Assembly: GCA_019119025.1 (NCBI GenBank)
Contig: DWXV01000051.1
Span: 1-64,000 of the forward strand
Direction: 5' to 3'
DNA: 64,000 nt
Source of the DNA: Candidatus Allofournierella excrementigallinarum
Lineage (GTDB): Bacteria > Bacillota > Clostridia > Oscillospirales > Ruminococcaceae
Each line of letters opens with the position of its first letter. Within the stretch, counting starts at the first letter, position 1. Positions 31,403 through 39,054 of the stretch are shown piece by piece. The position numbers were made by a program, and so were the translations under genes. Under the pieces are notes generated by a model. The model was not told where the DNA came from, did no database searches, and saw only the letters and a program-made list of their open reading frames with translations.

Positions 31403-31857
31403 ACATCGACGAGTTGCTGAACATGATGGAAGAAATGCTGGAAGAGGCCACCGGCCTGCCCTTCGCGGGGGGCAAGCGGGTGGTGGACGCCGACCGCCTG
31501 CAGGACATCATCGACGAGGTGCGCCTCAACCTGCCCACCGAGGTGCGCCAGGCCAAAGCCATCGTGAACGACCGGGCCGAGATCGTGGCCGACGCAAAGC
31601 GGGAGGCCGAAGCCATCGTGAAGAAGGCCGAGGACCGCGCCCGGGTGCTGGTCAGCGAGCAGGAAGTGGTCAAGGCCGCCCAGCAGCGCGCCGCCGAGAT
31701 CGTCTCCTCCGCCCAGACCCAGGCCCGCACCATGCGCACCACCGTCACCGACTACTGCGAGAATATGCTGCGCACCACCGAGGAGCAGCTGGCCCGCAGC
31801 GCCGCCGAAGTCAAGACCGTGCGCGCCAACCTGCGCCAGAGCGCCAAGAACGGCTGA
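31399..31857 (+). CDS. coiled-coil protein of unknown function
   Basis: 152 residues, highly charged, no membrane segment. A short conserved-looking N-terminus (MNIDELLNMMEEMLEEATGL, then GGKRVVDADRLQDIIDEVRL) is followed by a long helix with repeated Ala/Glu/Arg heptads (AEIVADAKREAEAIVKKAED). It resembles the peripheral-stalk (E/H-type) coiled coils of V-type ATPases and DivIVA-like helices in composition only; no ATPase genes are nearby. It is coupled to rsmD by an ATGA overlap, has AAAAGGAG as RBS and is followed by a strong terminator. Function not recognised. Confidence 0.65.
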   Translation: MNIDELLNMMEEMLEEATGLPFAGGKRVVDADRLQDIIDEVRLNLPTEVRQAKAIVNDRAEIVADAKREAEAIVKKAEDRARVLVSEQEVVKAAQQRAAEIVSSAQTQARTMRTTVTDYCENMLRTTEEQLARSAAEVKTVRANLRQSAKNG

Positions 31858-31890
31858 TTTTCCGCCTTTTTCCTTCCAATATCGCCCATC

Positions 31891-31923
31891 GGGCCGTGAA
31901 CCCTGGTTCACGGCCCCTTTTTT
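31891..31923 (+). terminator. terminator before the dcw cluster
   Basis: Stem GGGCCGTGAACC/GGTTCACGGCCC (12 bp) with a 2-base CT spacer, then C and six T. Confidence 0.9.
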
Positions 31924-31989
31924 GTGCCATTCGCCAAATCGGCGTCAAAAAATCCGTCAGGCATGCCCCGGATTTCTACATCCCGCATC

Positions 31990-32053
31990 TTGAATTTCAC
32001 AGGTCCATCCCGTATAATTGAAATAAAAGTGGGTAAGAGTGGGTCAAAGTGGG
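31990..32053 (+). promoter_or_regulatory. dcw promoter with three MraZ boxes
   Basis: TTGAAT (31990-31995), 17-base spacer, TATAAT (32013-32018). Three GTGGG repeats start at 32029, 32039 and 32049, exactly 10 bases apart on the same helix face, about +5 to +30 from the expected start site. MraZ of E. coli and mollicutes binds such direct GTGGG repeats in its own promoter, so this is a near-certain autoregulatory operator for the cluster; position downstream of the -10 suggests repression. Confidence 0.9.
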
Positions 32054-32100
32054 GGAATTCAACCGTTCTCCACATGTTTTCAACAAAGGGGGCGGCCGGG

Positions 32101-32520
32101 ATGCTGATGGGCGAATACAACTACACCATCGATGACAAGGGCCGCCTGAACTTCCCCGCCAAATTCCGCGAGAAGATGGGCACCGCCTTCGTGGTCACCC
32201 GCTGGCTGGACGACTGCCTTGTGGCTTTCCCCGAAACAGAATGGCAGCGCATCACCGACATCCTGCGCTCCAAGAGCATGGTCAAAACGCGGGACATCCA
32301 GCGCTTCCTCTTTGCGGCAGCCCAGGAAGTGGCGCCGGACAAGCAGGGCCGCATCCTGCTGGAGCCGGCGCTTCGCAGCCACGCGGGGCTGCAAAAGGAG
32401 GTCACGGTCATCGGCGTGGGCAGCTACGCCGAGATCTGGGATACCGCGGCCTGGCAGAAAAAACAGGCCAGCCTCTCCGGGGCCGACATCGAAGCGGCCA
32501 TGGAGGAACTGGATTTTTAA
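32101..32520 (+). CDS. mraZ: transcriptional regulator MraZ
   Basis: 139 residues with two SpoVT/AbrB-like repeats: GEYNYTIDDKGRLNFPAKFR and AAAQEVAPDKQGRILLEPAL (DxxGR in each). Forms a ring that binds the GTGGG repeats upstream and controls the dcw operon. ATG 32101 (or 32107, two codons on) follows AAAGGGGGC; an ATG at 32074 in frame is too far from any RBS. Confidence 0.95.
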   Translation: MLMGEYNYTIDDKGRLNFPAKFREKMGTAFVVTRWLDDCLVAFPETEWQRITDILRSKSMVKTRDIQRFLFAAAQEVAPDKQGRILLEPALRSHAGLQKEVTVIGVGSYAEIWDTAAWQKKQASLSGADIEAAMEELDF

Positions 32521-32553
32521 ACGACACGGCCCGCAGGAAAGGGGGAGGACAAG

Positions 32554-33477
32554 GTGGAATTCAGTCACGTGCCGGTGCTTTTGAACGAGTGCCTGGAGGG
32601 CCTTGCCATCGACCCCGCGGGAACCTATCTTGACGGTACGGCCGGCGGCGGCGGGCACTCGGGCGAGATCGCCCGGCGCCTTGTCACCGGGCGCCTCATC
32701 AGCCTGGACCAGGACCCGGATGCGGTGGCAGCCGCCACCGAGAGACTTAAGGGCCTGCCCGCCACGGTGGTGAGGACGAACTTCCGCTATGCCCGCCGCG
32801 CGCTGGCCGGCCTTGGCGTGACCTCCCTCAACGGCGCGCTTTTGGACCTGGGCGTTTCCTCCCATCAGCTGGACGACGGCGAGCGGGGCTTTTCCTACCG
32901 GCAGGATGCGCCGCTGGACATGCGCATGAGCCAGTCCGGCCCCACCGCCGCGGACCTGGTGAACAGCGAAAGCAGGGAGGAGCTGGCCCGCATTTTGCGG
33001 GAGTACGGCGAGGAGCCCTACGCCTGGGCCATCGCCGGGCGCATCGTGCGCCAGCGCCAGCAAAAGCCCTTTGCCACAACCCTGGAACTGGCGGACGCCA
33101 TCGCTTCGGCGCTGCCCCCGGCAGTGCGCCGCAAGGATAAAAACCCCTCCCGCCGCAGCTTCCAGGCCATCCGCATCGCTGTCAACGGCGAGATGGAGGC
33201 TTTGAGCGAAGGGCTGGACGAGATATTCGACCTGCTGGCCCCCGGCGGGCGCTTTGCCGTCATCACCTTCCACTCGCTGGAAGACCGGCTTGTGAAGAAC
33301 CGCTTCCGCCAGTGGGCCACCGCCTGCACCTGCCCGCCGGAATACCCGGTGTGCGTGTGCGGTGGCAGGGCGAAGGCAAAGCTCATCACCCGCAAGCCCA
33401 TCGAGGCCGCGCCCGGCGAGCTGGAGCTGAACCGCCGCAGCCGCTCTGCAAAGCTGCGGGTCATCGAAAAACTGTAA
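32554..33477 (+). CDS. rsmH: 16S rRNA (cytosine1402-N4)-methyltransferase RsmH
   Basis: 307-residue SAM enzyme acting on C1402 in the ribosomal P-site. HVPVLLNECLEGL start, TYLDGTAGGGGHSGEI (SAM motif), GALLDLGVSSHQLDDGERGF, DKNPSRRSFQAIRIAVNGE and FAVITFHSLEDRLVK are all present. GTG 32554 follows GGGGGAGG. Normal place in the cluster, between mraZ and ftsL. Confidence 0.97.
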   Translation: MEFSHVPVLLNECLEGLAIDPAGTYLDGTAGGGGHSGEIARRLVTGRLISLDQDPDAVAAATERLKGLPATVVRTNFRYARRALAGLGVTSLNGALLDLGVSSHQLDDGERGFSYRQDAPLDMRMSQSGPTAADLVNSESREELARILREYGEEPYAWAIAGRIVRQRQQKPFATTLELADAIASALPPAVRRKDKNPSRRSFQAIRIAVNGEMEALSEGLDEIFDLLAPGGRFAVITFHSLEDRLVKNRFRQWATACTCPPEYPVCVCGGRAKAKLITRKPIEAAPGELELNRRSRSAKLRVIEKL

Positions 33478-33528
33478 AGACCGCAGGCAGGGACGCCGCC
33501 CTTCCTGCCCGGAAAGGAGGTGGCCGCC

Positions 33529-33996
33529 GTGGCGCAGCCCGCATACGATCTTGAACTGTTTGAAAACCGCGCCCAGCGGCCCCGCGCAAAGGTCCGGGCC
33601 GTCCGGGGCAAAAAAAGGGCCTCCCGCCTCAACCTGCAAACCGTGAAAACGGCGGCGGTGGCGGTGGTGATGGCCGCCCTGGTGGTGGGCTTCCTCTACA
33701 GCCAGGCCACCATCACCGAGCTCACAGTGGACATCCAGAACGTCCAAAGCGACCTGGTGAGCGAGCAGAGCACCTACAACTACCTCTCCGGCGTGCTGGA
33801 CTCCAAGACCAGCCTGCGCAGCGTGGAGCAGATCGCCGCCGGCGAGCTGGGCCTCGTGAAGGTGGACCGCAGCCAGGTGACCTACTTCTCACTGGAAAGC
33901 GAGAGCGTGATCAACCGGCCCGAGACCGCCGCCCAGAAGATCACCGAATTCTTGAACACCGGCCTGCTCAGCCTGATGGAGTATCTGAACCCGTGA
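33529..33996 (+). CDS. ftsL: cell division protein FtsL
   Basis: 155-residue bitopic protein: basic cytoplasmic region, one membrane helix at about residues 42-61 (AAVAVVMAALVVGFLYSQAT), and an external coiled coil with a LDSKTSLRSVEQIAAGELGL segment. Forms the FtsQLB-type complex with DivIC and FtsQ. The RBS AAAGGAGG ends at 33520, so GTG 33529 is preferred to the GTG at 33520 that overlaps it. Identity rests on topology and position more than on sequence, as usual for FtsL. Confidence 0.85.
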   Translation: MAQPAYDLELFENRAQRPRAKVRAVRGKKRASRLNLQTVKTAAVAVVMAALVVGFLYSQATITELTVDIQNVQSDLVSEQSTYNYLSGVLDSKTSLRSVEQIAAGELGLVKVDRSQVTYFSLESESVINRPETAAQKITEFLNTGLLSLMEYLNP

Positions 33997-34093
33997 GCCA
34001 GCCCCAGCGTCCTGCCCGCAGCGGGCGGCGGGGGAGGGCTCACGAGTTTGCATTTATACGCTGGGGCGAGGGCCCCGAGAGGAAAGCAAGAGG

Positions 34094-36436
34094 ATGAACA
34101 AACACACAAACGAGCCCTCCAATGGGGTGAACCGTTCGCTGAAGGTGCGCAGCTATGTGCTGCTGGGGCTGTTCCTGGCCGTGGGGTGCGGCCTTCTTGT
34201 CTGGCGGCTGTACACCTGGCAGATCGTGCGCCACGACGAGATGCTGAACGCCGCCGCCAGCCAGCAGATGAAGGACATGACCATCACCCCCCAGCGGGGC
34301 CAGATCTACGACGCCACCGGCAAGGTGCTGGCCAAGAGCAGCATCGTCTGGACCATCACCGCCGACCCAAGCCAGATCAAAGCGCCCAGCCTTTCCAAGG
34401 AAGAATGGGAGGCCATGGGCGGCGCCGAGTCCGACGAGTCCAAAGCCCAGCGCCGGGCCGCCCGCATCCAGTCCGTCAGCGAGGACCTGGCGGAGATCCT
34501 GAGCATGGACGCCCAGGAAATTTACGACAAGCTCATCGACTCCTCCAAGCAGTATGTGCTGCTGGCAAAACAGGTGGACAAGCCTGTGGCGGATGAAATT
34601 TCCCAGTATGCCAGCGACAACAAGCTCAGCCTCATCGTCTCCCAGGACACCAAGCGGGAATACCCCTTCGGGGCCTTCGCCGCCAGCGTGCTGGGCTTCA
34701 TGCACGCCGACGGATACGGCTTCTACGGCCTGGAACAATACTATGAGGACGTGCTGGCCGGCACGCCGGGCCGGCTGGTGAGCCAGCGCACCCCCACCGG
34801 CGGCGAGGTGGCCAACGACGACCGGGTGCTCTATGAGGCCAAGGACGGCGATAATCTCATCCTCACCCTGGACACCGAGATACAGGCCATCGCCGAAAAA
34901 TACCTGGAAAACTCGGTGAAGGTGAACAACGTCTCCGAGCGGGGCGTGGTCATCGTGATGGACGTGAACACCGGCGCCATCCTGGCCATGGCCACCAAGC
35001 CGGACTTTGACCCCAACGACCCCATGACCATCTACGACCCCGAGCGAGCCGCCCTGCTGGAAGGGCTGGAAGGGGAGGAGTACACCAAGGTGCAGGGCGA
35101 AGAGCGCCAGCGCCAGTGGAAGAACAAGACCATCACCGACCTCTACACCCCCGGCTCGGTGTTCAAACTCATCACCACCAGCGCCCTGCTGGACTCCGGC
35201 ACCGCCACCGTGAACACCACCTTCAACTGCACCGGCAGTTACACCGTGGTGCCGGGAACCGACCCATACCACTGTGCCGACAACGGCTACGGGGTGCTGG
35301 GGGTCCACGGCTGGCAGAACCTGGGCCAGGTGCTGGAAAACAGCTGCAACATCGCCACCATCCAGGAGGCCCAGCTCATGGGCAAGGAGGTCTTTTCCGA
35401 CTATTACACCGCCTTCGGCTTCACCGAGACCACCGGCATCGACCTGCCGGCGGAGCAGTACCCCTACGAGGGCATCTCCTACCACCCGGTGGAGTCTATG
35501 TCCAAGATCGACCTGGCCTCCACCAGCTTCGGCCAGGCCCAGAAGGTCACCCCCATCCAGATGGCCACCGCCGTCTGCGCGGTGGTGAACGGCGGCTATC
35601 TGGTGCAGCCCCACATCGTGAGCAAGATCGTGGACAACGACGGCAATGTGGTGGAGGAGTTTGAGCCCACCGCCAAGCGCCAGGTCATCAGCGAGGAGAC
35701 CAGCGCCGCGCTGCGCCAGATGATGGAGGACGTGGTGGGCGGCGGCGCCGACGGCGCCGCGGGCCGCAACGCCTATGTGGCGGGCTATCACATCGGCGGC
35801 AAGTCCGGCACCAGCGAAAAGCTGGACCAGCCTGCACGGGAGGATGGCAGCTTCGAGAAGGTGTCCAGCTTCGTGGGCGTGGTGCCCATCGACGACCCGG
35901 AGATTTTGGTGCTGGCCTTCGTGGACGAGCCCCACGCCGAGACCGAGTTCGGCTCCATGCTTTCCGCCCCTCTGGTGGGCAACATCATCAGCGAAGTTGC
36001 GCCGTATCTCGGCATCGAGACCGACCCCAGCCTGCTGCCCACCGGCAGCGTCACCGTGCCCAATCTGGTCAATCCCTCCAATCCCAGCTACCAGCAGTGG
36101 GACATGGCCCAGGTGGAATTGAACAAAAAGGGCTTTGCCCACCGGCGGGTGGGCACCGGCGAGCTGGTGCTGGCCCAGAGCCCCGCGGCGGGTGAAAAGG
36201 TGCCGGCGGGCTCCACCGTCTACCTCTTCACCGACAGCGCCGACGTCCCCACCGTGCCTGTGCCCGGCGTGGTGGGCAAAAGCGCCGCGCTGGCCAGGCA
36301 GATCCTGAGCGCGGCGGGCCTGAACGCTTCGCTTTCTGCCGAGGAGGGCACCGTCACCGCCCAGAGCGTGGCCGAGAACACCGAGGCCAGGATGGGCTCG
36401 GTCATCACCCTCACCGTCACCGGCGCGGAAGGCTGA
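34094..36436 (+). CDS. PASTA-containing class B penicillin-binding protein (FtsI/SpoVD type), copy 1
   Basis: 780-residue peptidoglycan transpeptidase. One membrane helix (about 16-36), a PBP dimer domain (FGAFAASVLGFMHADGYGFY), then the transpeptidase: SxxK in TPGSVFKLIT (about residue 355), SxN in LENSCNIATIQ, and KSG in GGKSGTSEK (about 569). Two PASTA domains close the protein (VPNLVNPSNPSYQQWD ... and VPGVVGKSAALARQIL ...). PASTA repeats in Clostridia occur in both PBP2B/FtsI and SpoVD; position after ftsL favours the division enzyme, but the window has a second such PBP. ATG 34094 follows GAGAGGAAAG. Confidence 0.92.
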   Translation: MNKHTNEPSNGVNRSLKVRSYVLLGLFLAVGCGLLVWRLYTWQIVRHDEMLNAAASQQMKDMTITPQRGQIYDATGKVLAKSSIVWTITADPSQIKAPSLSKEEWEAMGGAESDESKAQRRAARIQSVSEDLAEILSMDAQEIYDKLIDSSKQYVLLAKQVDKPVADEISQYASDNKLSLIVSQDTKREYPFGAFAASVLGFMHADGYGFYGLEQYYEDVLAGTPGRLVSQRTPTGGEVANDDRVLYEAKDGDNLILTLDTEIQAIAEKYLENSVKVNNVSERGVVIVMDVNTGAILAMATKPDFDPNDPMTIYDPERAALLEGLEGEEYTKVQGEERQRQWKNKTITDLYTPGSVFKLITTSALLDSGTATVNTTFNCTGSYTVVPGTDPYHCADNGYGVLGVHGWQNLGQVLENSCNIATIQEAQLMGKEVFSDYYTAFGFTETTGIDLPAEQYPYEGISYHPVESMSKIDLASTSFGQAQKVTPIQMATAVCAVVNGGYLVQPHIVSKIVDNDGNVVEEFEPTAKRQVISEETSAALRQMMEDVVGGGADGAAGRNAYVAGYHIGGKSGTSEKLDQPAREDGSFEKVSSFVGVVPIDDPEILVLAFVDEPHAETEFGSMLSAPLVGNIISEVAPYLGIETDPSLLPTGSVTVPNLVNPSNPSYQQWDMAQVELNKKGFAHRRVGTGELVLAQSPAAGEKVPAGSTVYLFTDSADVPTVPVPGVVGKSAALARQILSAAGLNASLSAEEGTVTAQSVAENTEARMGSVITLTVTGAEG

Positions 36437-36531
36437 AGGCCTGTACACATGCCCGGGCCGGCAGCCGCATACAGTATAGTAAAAACGGACAAGAAGGGCG
36501 CCCCGCGCCCCCGCAAGGGAGGTCTTTCACC

Positions 36532-37920
36532 ATGTATCCCATCCCATTGAATCAGCTTCTGGCGGGTATTGCCCCGGCGGGCAGCCTGGGCGGCGAGCCC
36601 GTCACCGCCGTGGTCACCGACAGCCGCAAGGCGGCCCCGGGCTGCGTGTTCGTCTGCTTTCCCGGCCAGCGGGTGGACGGCCATGACTACGCCGCCGCCG
36701 CCATCGAGGGCGGAGCGCTGTGTGTGGTGGCGAACCACCCGGTAAAGGGCGTCCCGGCCCAAAAACTGGTGCTCGCGCCCAGCAGCCACAGGGCGATGGT
36801 GCGCATGGGGGCCAACTACCGCATGCTCTTTGCGCCCAAAATGATCGGTGTCACCGGCAGCGTGGGCAAAACCACCACCAAGGAGTTCTGCTATGCGGTG
36901 CTTTCCGCCTTTGGCGAGACCATCAAGACCGAGGGCAACCAGAACAACGAAATAGGCATGCCGGGCACCCTGTTCCGCCTTTTGCCCACCACCCGGTACG
37001 CCGTGGTGGAGATGGGCATGAGCGCGCTGGGCGAGATCGAGCGGCTCAGCCGTGCGGCGCGGCCCTCGGCGGGCCTCATCACCTGCATCGGCGTGTCTCA
37101 CATGGAGAGCCTGGGCAGCCGTGAGAACATCCTCAAGGCCAAGCTGGAGATCTGCGCCGGCCTGCCCGACGGCGCGCCCCTGGCCCTGAACGCCGACGAC
37201 GAATACCTGTGCAAGGCAAAGGCGCAGGGGCTCATCCCCGCCCGCCTCGCGCCTGTCTGGTACGGCGTCGAAGCCCCCTGGGCCGACGTGCGGGCCGAAG
37301 AGATCGAAAGCAGCCCCGAGGGCGAGCGCTTCACCCTTGTGGACGGCGGCGAGCGCTTCGCGGCGCGCATCCCCGCCATGGGGCGGCACAACGTCTACAA
37401 CGCGCTGGCGGCCTATGCCGCCGCCAGCCGCCTTGGGCTGGACAAGGCAAAATGCGCCGCGGCGCTGGCAAACTACGAAGCCACCGGCATGCGCCAGCAT
37501 GTGGTGAAAAAGGCGGGCCTCACCGTGGTGGAGGACTGCTACAACGCCAGCCCGGACAGCATGAAGGCCAGCCTTGCCATGTTCAGCGCCCTCGACGCAG
37601 GTTCCGGCAAAAAATACGCCCTGCTGGGGGATATGCTGGAGCTTGGCGCCATCTCGGAAGAAGCCCACCGCCAGGCGGGCCGCTGGGCCGCCGAAGCGCG
37701 CCTTGCGGGGCTGGTGGCCCTCGGGCCCGAGAGCCGCGCCATGGCCGAGGAGGCCGAAAAGGCGGGCCTTGCGGCGGTGCACTGCGACACTCCCGCCGCG
37801 GCGCTTGCGGCCCTCAAGGGCCTTTTAAAGCCCGGCGACGCGCTGCTGGCCAAGGCCAGCCGGGGCATGAAGCTGGAAAATATCCTGAAAGCCCTTTACG
37901 GCGAGGAAACTTTGCAATAA
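36532..37920 (+). CDS. murF: UDP-MurNAc-tripeptide:D-Ala-D-Ala ligase MurF
   Basis: 462-residue Mur ligase that adds D-Ala-D-Ala to finish the stem pentapeptide. VVTDSRKAAPGCVFVCFPGQ (UDP-binding), P-loop GVTGSVGKTTTKEF, EMGMSALGEIERLS, GNQNNEIGMPGTLF, and the C-terminal block DCYNASPDSMKASL with LLGDMLELG. It begins 95 bases after the PBP. The gap holds a CATACAGT element resembling a sigma-E -10 box at 36468 and a TATAGT at 36475; neither has a clear -35. murE, which usually precedes murF, is absent here. Confidence 0.96.
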   Translation: MYPIPLNQLLAGIAPAGSLGGEPVTAVVTDSRKAAPGCVFVCFPGQRVDGHDYAAAAIEGGALCVVANHPVKGVPAQKLVLAPSSHRAMVRMGANYRMLFAPKMIGVTGSVGKTTTKEFCYAVLSAFGETIKTEGNQNNEIGMPGTLFRLLPTTRYAVVEMGMSALGEIERLSRAARPSAGLITCIGVSHMESLGSRENILKAKLEICAGLPDGAPLALNADDEYLCKAKAQGLIPARLAPVWYGVEAPWADVRAEEIESSPEGERFTLVDGGERFAARIPAMGRHNVYNALAAYAAASRLGLDKAKCAAALANYEATGMRQHVVKKAGLTVVEDCYNASPDSMKASLAMFSALDAGSGKKYALLGDMLELGAISEEAHRQAGRWAAEARLAGLVALGPESRAMAEEAEKAGLAAVHCDTPAAALAALKGLLKPGDALLAKASRGMKLENILKALYGEETLQ

Positions 37921-37943
37921 AATAAGACGGGTATCTTTCCGGC

Positions 37944-37974
37944 GGCCCGGTGCGCCGCGGCGTCGCACCGGGCC
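37944..37974 (+). other. hairpin between murF and mraY
   Basis: 11-bp perfect stem GGCCCGGTGCG/CGCACCGGGCC with a 9-base loop and no T-run. It is the only notable element in the 91-base gap; it may modulate processing or pausing. Confidence 0.45.
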
Positions 37975-38011
37975 CAAAGCCCGGCAAAAAGTGAGAGGGA
38001 GTTTTTAAAGT

Positions 38012-39022
38012 ATGGCACGCTATGCGCTCATCCTTGCGGCATTCGCCGGGTTCGTCCTTTCGGCGGTGTCCGGCATCGTCATCGTCCCCTTTTTGCACAA
38101 GCTGCACTTCGGGCAGACCATCAAGGAGATAGGCCCCACCTGGCACAACAAAAAGCAGGGCACTCCCACCATGGGCGGCCTGTGCTTCATCTTCGCCTCC
38201 ACCGTGGCGGTGGCTCTGGCGGCCCTGAGCCTTCTGCACAGCGCCCCTGAACTGCTGGGCGGCCCCACCGCCCGCAGCCTCTACATCGCCATGTTCTCCG
38301 CCTTTGCCTTCGGCATGGTGGGCTTTCTGGACGATTTCATCAAGGTGGTCAAAAAACGCAATCTGGGCCTGCGCGCCATGCAGAAGATCGCGGCGCAGCT
38401 GCTCATCACCACCGCGCTGCTGTTCGCTCTGCACATGAACGGCACCCTCACCACCTTTGTCACCCTGCCGGGCCTGGGCTATGTGGACCTGGGGCTTTTG
38501 TACTTCCCGCTGTCCTACGGCCTTATCATCGGCATCGTCAACGCGGTGAACCTCACCGACGGCATCGACGGCCTGTGCAGCTGCGTGACCTTTGTGTCCA
38601 TGATGGGCTTTCTGACCCTGACAAGCCTTCTGGGCGAGTTCAACCTGAGCATCTTCGCCGCCGCCATGGCAGGCGCGCTCACCGGCTTTCTGTTCTGGAA
38701 CTTCTATCCGGCCAAGACCTTCATGGGCGACACCGGCAGCATGTTCCTGGGCGGCACGGTGGCGGGCATCGCCTACGCCATGGGCCGGCCGGAGCTCATC
38801 TTCTTCTTTGGCGCGGTGTATATCTGGGAGGCCGCCACGGTGGTCATCCAGGTCGCCTACTTCAAGCTGACCCACGGCAAGCGCCTGTTCAAAATGACCC
38901 CCATCCACCACGCCTTTGAGATGCGCGGCTGGAGCGAGGTCAAGATCGACTGCGTGTTCAGCTTCATCGCCTTCGGCGCCGCGGCGCTGGGCGTGCTGTT
39001 CGCCTACGTTTATTACCTGTGA
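38012..39022 (+). CDS. mraY: phospho-MurNAc-pentapeptide transferase MraY
   Basis: 336-residue polytopic membrane enzyme making lipid I. About ten membrane helices. KKQGTPTMGGLCFIF, the Asp pair in GMVGFLDDFIKVVKKRN, NLTDGIDGL and FMGDTGSMFLGG are all canonical. The cytoplasmic His motif, usually PIHHHFE, reads PIHHAFEMRGWSE, losing the third His. ATG 38012 comes after GAGAGGGAG with a long 13-base spacing. Confidence 0.95.
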   Translation: MARYALILAAFAGFVLSAVSGIVIVPFLHKLHFGQTIKEIGPTWHNKKQGTPTMGGLCFIFASTVAVALAALSLLHSAPELLGGPTARSLYIAMFSAFAFGMVGFLDDFIKVVKKRNLGLRAMQKIAAQLLITTALLFALHMNGTLTTFVTLPGLGYVDLGLLYFPLSYGLIIGIVNAVNLTDGIDGLCSCVTFVSMMGFLTLTSLLGEFNLSIFAAAMAGALTGFLFWNFYPAKTFMGDTGSMFLGGTVAGIAYAMGRPELIFFFGAVYIWEAATVVIQVAYFKLTHGKRLFKMTPIHHAFEMRGWSEVKIDCVFSFIAFGAAALGVLFAYVYYL

Positions 39023-39054
39023 TCTTGGGACGTTGAGAAAGGGGGCGCGCCGCC

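Noticed and set aside
31399-31857. V-type ATPase peripheral stalk subunit
   Set aside because: Only a coiled-coil composition match; no other ATPase subunit gene is present nearby.
32029-32053. Short regular repeats as a possible CRISPR or phase-variation tract
   Set aside because: Units of five bases at 10-base steps with a known explanation as MraZ-binding boxes.
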